Shown one piece after another: positions 12,201 to 20,500 of a stretch of DNA of 64,000 nucleotides; within the stretch, counting starts at the first letter, position 1; each line of letters starts with the position of its first letter. This DNA is from Cryptomeria japonica. Its lineage: Eukaryota; Streptophyta; Pinopsida; Cupressales; Cupressaceae. The position numbers were made by a program, and so were the translations under genes. The stretch covers positions 418,710,757 through 418,774,756 of the forward strand of contig NC_081415.1 in the NCBI RefSeq assembly GCF_030272615.1. The letters are read 5' to 3'. The notes beneath the pieces were generated by a model. That model made no database searches. It was given only the letters and a program-made list of their open reading frames with translations, and had not been told where the DNA came from.

Positions 12201-13525
12201 GTGGCGGTGACGTGGCCGACAGGTGGCAAAAGATGAGGTGTCATCCCAGGTGGCGTCTGGTCAACCCCATCGACCAATCAGAGGCCGCCACATGGCAAAA
12301 GCGTCAGACCAAATGGAGGCAAAAATCAAAATTAAAGTCCATAAATAATATAGTTCAAACTATATTAAAATTCGAAAAATTTAAATGATGGATCCATGTT
12401 GAGGATTAATTCACCCAGGGTCTAAATTTTGGCCAAAATATAAAGTATTATATATCGCCGGAAAGCTCTCGGAGTGAGGAATCTGATTATAAGGTTAATT
12501 TTGACAAATATGGGATATTTTGGAAGCAGTATCCACGGGAACAAAATTCAGTTAGAGGGGAGACACTTGGCAATTTTCAGTTGTAGATTTGATTCTCTTC
12601 CCTCTCCTTCTTATTCTCAATTCTTCTCAGTTGTAGGGGTTCCAGTTTTTGAGAGATTTTCTCCAAGGGAGAAATCCGAAATTGCAGGTTCTAGTGATGG
12701 CATCCTTTTATCAATGCAAATGACAGTGTGTTCGTCTATGTTTTCAGTGTTGTCTTTACTGTAGGTTTAGTTTCAGTTTGCAGGTTCACACATATGCAAG
12801 GCATGTGTGAGTTTCCATGAAATTGTCTCCAAAATGTACTCAGATTCATATAATTTCATATTATCAAGGATAATTTGAGTTGTCTCTTTTAGATTCCTCT
12901 AAGAGTGTAATGTTGTCTTTTGGGTATTCTTCAAGGAAGGATTTAAATCCTAAAACCCAGCATTAATGATTTTGAATGCATATTGAATATCTACATATAA
13001 GTATGGTTTTGTGATAGAGCAGAGGATTGTATTAATGTAAAGCATTGATACATGAAAATTTAATGTTGAAAAGAACTTGCATCTGAGATTTCTCATCCAG
13101 TTTTACGCATGACTCTGTGGCCTGGATAAGGCACTGGTCTCTTGCAATATTGAAAGGTTGTCAGAACACCTTTTAAAAATAAAATATGAGAATATCTTTT
13201 TATATTTGATGTTATGTGGAAGTGTTCCTCCCTCTCATGATTCAAAATATTGAGTTGTAAGTGTGGATCTAGCCCATTTGCAGTTATCTCTTAGTTTTTG
13301 AACCTTTTGAGATCCATCTGCTTTTGATTGATGCAGTCTTGTGTGTAATAGGTCTGATTAAATGCATCAAAGGTATACCCACCTAGGTTTTGCAGAGCCT
13401 GAAGAGTAGAAGGATTCATATCCTTGTCATGTTGTCCAAGCCCTGAGGTGTTTCATTGATTGAGATTGGCTATTTCATAGATAGATTTGCAGGTATACTT
13501 GGGTTATCATTTTTGGTGAACAACA
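9243..13525 (+). repeat. Element G 3' LTR (4,283 bp)
   Basis: Direct-repeat partner of 1083-5366, with the same start and end words. Differences are mostly single transitions, for instance in CACGTG sites, plus one-base indels. It ends at CAACA directly before the second CCTCT. Short open frames inside it have counterparts in the other LTR but show no domain. Confidence 0.9.
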
Positions 13526-13930
13526 CCTCTTCCTTCTCTTCCTCTTCCTTCTGCTTTTTCTCTGTTTCCTTCCACTTCTCCTCTTCCTTATCTTCCTCTT
13601 CCTTCTTCTTAATTGCTTCCTTTTGCTTCTCTTCTTCCTTTCTCTTTTTCTCATCCTCTTCATCTTTTCTTCTTCCTTGCATCTTCTTGTTTCTTTTTCT
13701 CTTCTTCCTCTTCTTTTCTTTTCTTTTCTTTTCTTCTTCTTTTCTCTTTTCCTCCTATTTCCATTTCTCCTCATCTTCTTCCTTTTTCTTCTTCTCCACT
13801 TCATCCTTCTTCTTCTTCTCCTCTTTGTCTTTCTTCTTCTCCTCCTCCTCTGTATCTTTCTTCTTCTTCTCCTCTTCATCTTTCTTCTCCTCTGCTTGCT
13901 TCTTCGCTTCCTCCTTTTTGTCTTCTGTTT
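13526..13930. repeat. Long polypyrimidine/polypurine tract
   Basis: About 400 bp of the plus strand is almost all C and T, mostly CTT, CTC and TTC words. On the minus strand it encodes the Lys/Glu-rich part of F ORF2. The tract continues at about 1030-1082 on the other side of G, so G inserted inside it. Such mirror-like tracts can form triplex DNA (general knowledge), but nothing here proves it. Confidence 0.7.
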
Positions 13931-15974
13931 CCTTTAGCTTTTCTTCCTTTTCTGCCTGCTTCTCCTGTCCTGTAACTTCCTTTGGTGTAACCTGAGCAAC
14001 TTCTTCTCCATCCAGAGCATCGACATCAATAGTGTCGATAGGTTCAGCAACTAGATTTCCTTCATCATCAAACACTTCATCCGGTTTAGTTATTGCCGGT
14101 TCTTGATCAGCCTTCCTATTGGATTCAACTACTTTATGCATCTTCAGGGCTTCTAGAGCAAGGGTTTGTGTATTCTTGAGCACTTGTTTACCCTTCCCTT
14201 CTAGTAATAGGAGTCTTCTTCTTCTCATGAAGAAGAGGCCTTTATATTTGTTCATTACTCCGAACAATTCCGAATTTGATACATCAGGAAAATGTTCAGC
14301 AAATTTTTTTTCTCTCATTTCCTCTTCTTTCTCTATGGCAATGCGCCACTTATTGTCTAAGGATTTATACAAAGAATCCGGTGTCTCAGATCTAATTTCT
14401 GAAGGCGACCGATCATTAACACATAAATACTGAATTATTTCTTTTTCAACCACTTCCTTTTCATCATCATTAAAGTCATCAAAACAATCAATCAAATCAT
14501 TCAACACTTTTCTCCTAATGTTTTTGATAGTTTTTTGACAATGTGTCAAAGGTTTGTAGGAGGAGATGTCAATATTTACCGATGCCGATGATGCTAGTTC
14601 ATTCTTCGTCTTTTTCTTTGCTTGACGTGTCTTCTTTGGTTTTTCCTCAGACACAGTTTCTTCTGAGTCTGGAGAGGTATTCCTTGTCTTCCTCTTTCTC
14701 TCAAACACTTTAGTAGATGCCGCTTCAGGTTTCTTTTTAGCCGGTGACCGCTTGGTCACTACAGGACTGGCTGTAGTAGCCGGTACCGATGCTGAAGGCA
14801 CTATTTTTGCCTTCTTCATTGAAGGTTCTTTTCCTTTCTTTGCTGAGGGTTCCTCAACTAGTGTTATCCTTTCTAGGTAGGTGCTGGTTCTTTTTGCCTT
14901 TAGATCAAGCAGTGAGGCAATAAGCATTGAGGCATATCCTTCAAGCATATCATTCATTACCTCATAGCCCATAGGCTCCACTTCCTCCTGTTTGGGCTCA
15001 ACAACCTCCATTATACATTGATCCACTTTGATGGTGAAACAGATATCATCTTCATATTTCTTGACAATATCACCTGATATTCTCACCCTCTGACTCATTT
15101 TGCGTCTGAACTCATCAAATTACTTGTTCAGAACTTCAGGATAACTGGTTCCAACTACTTGAATGCTTTCCTTGATTTGCTTGGTTACCAGTTGGTCAGC
15201 AGACCACTGGACATCACCTACTCCTCAAAAATAGCCTTGGAAGTAAAAGAATAGCCCAACCAGTAGTTGTCCAAACTTGAACCTCAAAGCATTATCTTGT
15301 TTGATTGATTTCAGATTCAATAGGAGTTGCCTTTGCATACCAGTGCATAGGTCAAATGATGCATCCTCCTTGATCATCCGGTAAGCGGCATTTACCACTG
15401 CAACAGATACAGAGTTAATTTTGCTGACTGAGAACGTCCGATATCCAATCACCATACATACATATTTCACCAGATCATCCTTGATAGAATTGATGGTCAT
15501 ACCTCGTGTGTCGCTCACTGAACCGGTGAGTTTGGACATTTTAGTTTTGCTTATCGTCCTTAGGGCTGGCACTTCCCCTATATTGTAGAAACTGGCGACA
15601 ACATGAATTCCTTGTGGTGTTATATCATGCGTTATTTCTAGGTACATCTTGTCACCATGAACTCTGCTCAGAATGATCCTAATGTGATCATCTGTGAAAT
15701 CCTCCAGGAAATAAACAACATTGTGGAGCTTCTTCTTCTCCAAGATACTATACTCTAGTTTGATCTTTTTATCTTGTCCACAGAACAAACCTAGCTGCGA
15801 GTGAATTGCTAGAGACCTTAGGTCTTCTATTTTACAATGTATGTAATCTGAGATTCCCTCTTCTACTATCACACCAACTGGAACTTATGATAGGGCATTA
15901 TATCTAGACTTGGGTTTAATAAAGCTTGCTGAATCTACAGATGTACTAGAGCTAGTATGGGATGCAAAAGCCAT
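13526..15974 (-). pseudogene. Element F ORF2, N-terminal and middle part (novel retrotransposon ORF)
   Basis: The minus-strand frame starts at an ATG at 15974 and stays in one frame to the G insertion at 13526. It has four nonsense codons (near 15887, at 15225, near 15120 and at 13755). Its order is: an N-terminal region with the motif ILSRVHG (about 15680); a DTRG...IGYR block; a hydrophobic stretch near 15240-15270; a region with VKKYEDDICF; a basic KRK/PKKTR linker that could be a nuclear signal; a helical region; and an extreme Lys/Glu run. With 251-1082 the ORF is about 1,090 codons. A and B carry clear homologues. I recognise no reverse transcriptase, protease or integrase. By position it could be env-like, but the function is unknown. 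Confidence 0.65.
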
Positions 15975-16419
15975 GATAGAAACTGAATACTAAAAAAATA
16001 CCTTTCAAAAATTGTGAATTTAGGGCTTTTAGATTCTTCTCCACCTCACACATCGTCGGTTGCCGAATCACCGCTTTGCGTTCTTCACTTAACCATTTGC
16101 AATTTGAATTTGAATCTCATTCAAGGTTTCTTAAATTCTCAGAATCGCAACACAAATTGCTTTGTCATCGCTCTGCACTCAAAAACCTCCTTCGCTTCAA
16201 AAACTGATAGTGAGAAATGATTCAAAAAATCCTTTTAAACATATTCCTCACCTATCGCAATTAATGCTCCACCATTAGGGTGTAAACCCTAATTTGCCTT
16301 TTACCATTTCTGGTCTTCCACCTATTGACATGTATCGCATACTGGTTAAGGATTTTTACCAGTGTAAACTGGGGGTTCGAAACATTTCGCCGTTTGCTCC
16401 CCCTAAGCTTTTCTGAAGC
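15975..16419 (-). promoter_or_regulatory. Element F spacer between ORF1 and ORF2 with promoter-like block
   Basis: This 445-bp gap on the minus strand separates the ORF1 stop from the ORF2 ATG. It holds a TATA-like TTTAAAAG (plus 16232-16239). Just upstream on the minus strand is a block containing GAGCATTAATTGCG. In A and B the matching place has TATAAATT preceded by GAGCATTTATTG. The sequence from the TATA-like site to the ATG looks like an AT-rich plant 5' leader. A purine run near 16396-16405 (complement of CTCCCCCTAAG) lies next to the ORF1 stop and may be an internal polypurine tract. Confidence 0.5.
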
Positions 16420-17697
16420 TTAGTTTGCCGATTCTGTGATTTCCACACTAGGTGAAGAAACTGGTTCCTCTTGTAACACCACTGGTTTCTTCTTCCAGGT
16501 TTTGTTCATGTCTACTTGAACAGTGTCAACATCAATATTTCCTTCCAGAGTGATCGGTATATCATCAGATATGTTCTTTCTTGATCTACAAAATCTGGCA
16601 ATGTGACCCGGTTTGTTGCAATGATAGCAGACCAATCTAGGTGCTCTCCAAGGTCCATTATTCATGTTTCCGTTCTTCCTTCTGCATGTTGCAACAGTGT
16701 GACCATGACCATGACAGACCATACAATTTGCTCTCCACCTGGTTGCCGCTTGATAGCCACCACTTCTTGGCTGATGATTGAAGGCACTAGACCGGTTGAG
16801 ATTCCGGTTCATAAAAGGTTCAAGACCAACTCCTTGGGTCCTCTGAGGATATCTACCAATGTTTTTCATAACTGACCTGCATTCAGATGCTCTATGCCCA
16901 TACTTGTTGCATGCATAACAATTACCATTGAATCTATAGGATCTAGGCTTATCATTTAGGAAATAAGGAAAATTGTTGTAAGCCTTACTCCTACACACAT
17001 TTGCAGTATGTCCTACTTTAAGATAGTTAAAGCAAACAGGTTTAAACTTTTACTTACCTTTATCCTTTTATGCCGGTTGTTTCTTTGATGTTCCAACATT
17101 TGTACCAGAGGTCTCACCTTCCTCATGACCAGAATAACCAAGTCCATTGGTATTCTTGACCGGTTTGGCAGATTCAAGCTTTTTCTCTAGCTTGACAGTA
17201 CTCTTGTTTAACTTAGCAAGTATTTCCTTTGACTCAGAGAGTTCTTTGGAAATAGCAGCATTTGTTTCCATCAGGTTTTCATTCTCAGAGATGGCAATGT
17301 TTAGTTCTACTTGCATGTCTTCCTTTTCCACTTTTCTCGCATGGAGTTGAGTAGTTAGGGCACTGATCTCTTGCTTCAGCTTGGAGATTTCATGATCCTT
17401 GTCTTTGACAAGATCTTTAGCTTCCCTCCGGTTGTCAAGCTCTTGGCACATTCGAATAGTCATTCCTTCCAATTCTTTTCCCATATTGGAATTGCATTCA
17501 TTCGGATTTTCTACTTCTTGAATCAGGGCTTCCATGTTCGATTCATCAGAGGAACTATTTTTAGATAACTCCATCAACTTTTTTGCATGTTCTCTCCTTT
17601 TTTCTTGAGATGCCTTGTATTTGACCATAAGATCATCATAGGCTTGCTTAGACTAAGTGAGCCGATGAGTAAGTTCCCTCAATGTGTATTCCCCCAT
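16420..17697 (-). pseudogene. Element F ORF1: coiled coil plus four zinc knuckles (nucleocapsid-like)
   Basis: A single minus-strand frame begins at ATG 17697, about 30 nt after the primer site, and ends at 16420. Three nonsense codons interrupt it (near 17655, 17068 and near 17041). The first half is a charged coiled coil. A GLGYSGHEEG segment follows. Four zinc-knuckle modules come next: a degraded CFNYLKVGHTANVC, then CYACNKYGHRASEC, CMVCHGHGHTVATC and CYHCNKPGHIARFC. The last three fit CX2CX4HX4C. A copia capsid (UBN2-type) region is not visible ahead of the coiled coil, so this resembles a nucleocapsid without capsid. A and B have the same protein. Confidence 0.65.
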
Positions 17698-17728
17698 ACC
17701 TCTTTCCAAGTGGTTAAACTTATAGAAA

Positions 17729-17745
17729 GGTTGGCTCTGATACCA
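17729..17745 (-). other. Element F primer binding site (tRNA-iMet type)
   Basis: The minus strand reads TGGTATCAGAGCCAACC directly after the LTR end. TGGTATCAGAGC is the classic plant initiator-Met primer site of copia elements. It fixes F on the minus strand and marks 17748 as the LTR edge. Confidence 0.85.
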
Positions 17746-17747
17746 AT

Positions 17748-18059
17748 TGATGAATACTAAGAGGGGGGGGGGTGAATTAGTATGCCAAAAATCTTTGCAC
17801 TTAAACACTTTGCAAGACTAATAGTAAACCGGTAAAACAGTTTAGCAGACAAACCAGTTAACACACATGCAAACCAAATAGCTAATAATGCATTCACCCA
17901 CAAAAGCACAAACATTATAACACAAGAGATTTTGACGTGGAAACCCAAATGGGAAAACCACGGTGAGATGGAACTCACAAGTAACTATCTACAGAATAGG
18001 AACCAGACCGGTTAAGGTCTTACAATGTTCTTTACTAGAACAGATCCTGTTAAGAATCT
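17748..18059 (-). repeat. Element F 5' LTR, partial
   Basis: The LTR runs rightward from the primer site until it is cut at 18059 by element E. It has a run of ten G on the plus strand at 17763-17772, as in the A/B LTRs (27588, 33475). It also shares a block with them around 17910-17965: an ATAACACAAGA word, then a GGGAAAAcC(A/T)CGGTG word. The distal part of the LTR is not found on the other side of E. Confidence 0.7.
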
Positions 18060-18231
18060 TGTAGCGTCGTAAAATTGTGACACTTGCAATTTCGACTGCA
18101 TTTGGGTCTTCACGATGGTGGCGCAACATTGAACCTGAAGGGAGACCCCGAAACCTGTTTAGGACATCAAAAACTACATCTTTCTGCACCTTGGCCTGAT
18201 CCTCCTTGCACCCTGCTGTCCCGGGAGGTGG

Positions 18232-18290
18232 GACCATGGTGCCCAGCACCCTGGTCCTTTAGGACCATGGCGCCTAGCGCCCTGGTCCCT
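18232..18290 (+). repeat. Palindromic minisatellite in the E LTR (two units)
   Basis: Units of about 30-35 bp pair GGACCATGG(C/T)GCC with GCGCCCTGGTCC and could fold as hairpins. The left LTR has two units. The right LTR has three (about 24920-25015), so copy number changed in one of them. Confidence 0.7.
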
Positions 18291-18411
18291 GGCCCTATTT
18301 TGGGCCCGGTCTCTTGTTGGGCATCAGGTCTTCAAGTTTGCAATTTGGAAAATAATGCTCCTAGGTCGACCTAAAGTCAGAAAAATCAGTCTCCTAACCC
18401 TAATTGACAAG

Positions 18412-18418
18412 TATATAA
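18412..18418 (+). promoter_or_regulatory. TATA box of the element E LTR
   Basis: TATATAA is preceded by TTGACAAG and followed about 30 bp later by a purine-rich AAAAAGGAG stretch. The same box stands in the right LTR at 25133. Spacing inside the LTR fits a U3/R boundary near 18445. Confidence 0.5.
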
Positions 18419-19278
18419 ACTACATTTCCCCTCCCAAAAAGGAGAGGAAAAAGGATAGGCGTGCAAGAGGCGGAAGCGATATTCAAACATTCAAGCATTC
18501 AAGCATTCCTTCAAGCAATTGAGCATTCTAGGTCTCCATTCAAGGCTAGGTGTTGCATTCAAGACAAGGATTCAACCATTGAAGAGGATATCACCTACAA
18601 CATACAACATACAACATCATTACACCTTCGCATGTAAGAATACAAACATTCTTACAACAAGGTATCAATACTTGATTACTTTACAAACACTTACATTTAC
18701 AACATTCTCATTTCTTGGTTAATTCCAAAAACTGGGGTTTGACCTAAAGGCAAACCCCTAATCCCTAACCCCCCAATCGTCCTCTCTTTTCTATGTGTAG
18801 GTTGCAGGTACGTGGCTGTAATTGAAGATCTGGAATCCTTGTGCAGAGACGAACATATCCCCCTTCGTTTCGTGGATTTTTTGGAGGACCGTGTGCACTC
18901 CGAGCGCCATCATCCCATCAACTTTTGCTCAAACTAGTAGGACAGCATCGTCTCGACATTTTACTGCTAATTTCAGGTCCGTAGCTTCATCCCGTGTCCC
19001 TATCTCTGTCTACAAGCGCATCTTTCTTACTTTTACATACACTCCTAGTTCAATCCTTCTATCTACATTCTTTACAAAAGAGGGTATCCTTGATGTCTCA
19101 ACCCTTGTAACTCATTTAGAATTCAATCTTGCATTGTGTGGGATTGGATCTTGTGACTTTCAACCCCTCTTTTGAATGTAAAGTCTCTCCTGAGTGAAAA
19201 CCGTCAATCCTAGTGACCCCCTTTCTCTCTCTTTGGAGTGGGGGAACACCTAGGGTTCGATTTTCCGCTTTACATTTT

Positions 19279-19296
19279 TGGTGAACCTGACGTGAA
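19279..19296 (+). other. Element E primer binding site (candidate)
   Basis: TGGTGAACCTGACGTGAA follows the LTR end after four T. The place and the TGG start fit a primer site. I cannot name the tRNA with confidence. Confidence 0.45.
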
Positions 19297-20500
19297 CATC
19301 CTAATTTTGATTATTCATGGTTAGATCTGAAATTTTTTTGCTTCCTTAATTACATTTCCATGTTTGATCTTTTGCAAATTTTAGAGGTTAATTGCATAAA
19401 AACCCTAAATTTTCTTTTTAGTAATTGAGCTTGTGAAATGTTTAATTGTTAATGCTTGTTTCAGATCTACCCTTCTATTGCAAATTGTCAAATCATATTT
19501 GTGCTTTAATTCTGAAAATTAAGTGGTTAAGTGTCAAAACCCTAATTTTTAAAACCCTCTTGATTCAACCTTTGACTAATGATTTCACTGATCAAAACAC
19601 CTCCAAATCGGCTATAACTTTGGATTCCGCAACAAAATCACAATATCTCTCATCCCTGAAAATTTTGAAAAAAGTTGCGAGGACCGTGTGCACCTCGAGC
19701 GCCATCGTCCTCGATATTTTTTCTGAAATTTTGGGAGCTAGATCTTACTGTATTTTTCTGTTAGAATCCAGAATCTTGGTTGATTTCATCGATTCTAACA
19801 CTTTCAAAATTAAAGTCAAAGTTGGCTAGTGATTGCTTGGATTAAGGCTTATAATCATTCAAAAATTGTTGAAATTGAAATTTTGTGTTAAAATTGTGTT
19901 TCTTATAGTCCTAAATCTGAAAAGTGTGTTGGCATTCATTCAAAATTTCAGTGCTTTATTCAAATTTTTTGCAATTTGTGACTTTTGAAATTAAGTGTTT
20001 AATTGCAACAACCTTGATTTCCACTTTCAAAATTGAATTTTGCATGAAATTGAGTCAACTTTTAAATTTCAAAGCTTGCATTGCTTTCAGTATTCCCTCT
20101 AAAATCATAAAATTCAAAATTTTAGTTTCCCTCTCTTTTTCAAAATTCAAATTTTGCATTTTTCAACAATCTTGGTAGGATTCAATTTTGAGATTGTAAC
20201 TTTAATTTGGCCTATCTACAGATTGTAAAATCACTCAATTTTTTCAGATTAGCTTTAAAATCATCATAACTTGCATCCCTAACAATTTTGAAAAAAGTTG
20301 CAAGGACCGTGTGCACTCCGTTCGCCACGGTCCCCGACATTTTTTATGAAACTTCGGGAGATTGTCATGATTGCATTTAACAGCTTAAATCTAGGAGATT
20401 GGCTGATTTTATTGAAATTTGCTACCTCTAAATTCAAAAATAAATTCAAAATTCAAGATCTCAATTTTCAAGATAACAATTAAAATTAAGTGCTACCCCC
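19297..20500 (+). other. Element E leader with repeated hairpin motif
   Basis: A 1.2-kb AT-rich leader with no convincing ORF. A roughly 80-bp segment occurs twice, at about 19655-19740 and 20275-20360. Its core is GGACCGTGTGCAC at 19681 and 20304. At 20304-20333 the core forms an 8-bp perfect stem (GGACCGTG/CACGGTCC) with a 14-nt loop. The same core is in the LTR at 18886 and 25599. Confidence 0.6.

Larger units (their letters stand above)
1083..13525 (+). mobile_element. Element G: non-autonomous LTR retrotransposon with giant LTRs
   Basis: The element is bounded by two 4.28-kb direct repeats that begin TGTTGGGAGT and end GTGAACAACA, so the tips are inverted (TGTTG/CAACA). A 5-bp target duplication, CCTCT, lies at 1078-1082 and 13526-13530. 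The internal part is only 3.9 kb and has a gag-like frame but no protease, reverse transcriptase, RNase H or integrase. LTRs longer than the internal region plus missing pol suggest a LARD/TR-GAG-like non-autonomous element. The primer site resembles the complement of a tRNA-Arg 3' end, as in some Tat/Ogre elements; that tRNA match is from memory. The two LTRs differ by a few percent in the blocks I compared. Confidence 0.9.
18060..19274 (+). repeat. Element E 5' LTR (1,215 bp)
   Basis: It begins TGTAGCG and ends TTTACA, inverted tips typical of LTRs. It contains a TATATAA box (18412), a two-unit palindromic GGACCATGG...CTGGTCC minisatellite (about 18232-18290), CATTCAAG-type short repeats (about 18482-18530) and the GGACCGTGTGCACTCC motif (18886). 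Confidence 0.8.

Noticed and set aside
13456-13995. Plus-strand Ser/Phe/Leu-rich frames over the pyrimidine tract
   Set aside because: Low-complexity shadows of the Lys/Glu-rich minus-strand ORF2 of F.
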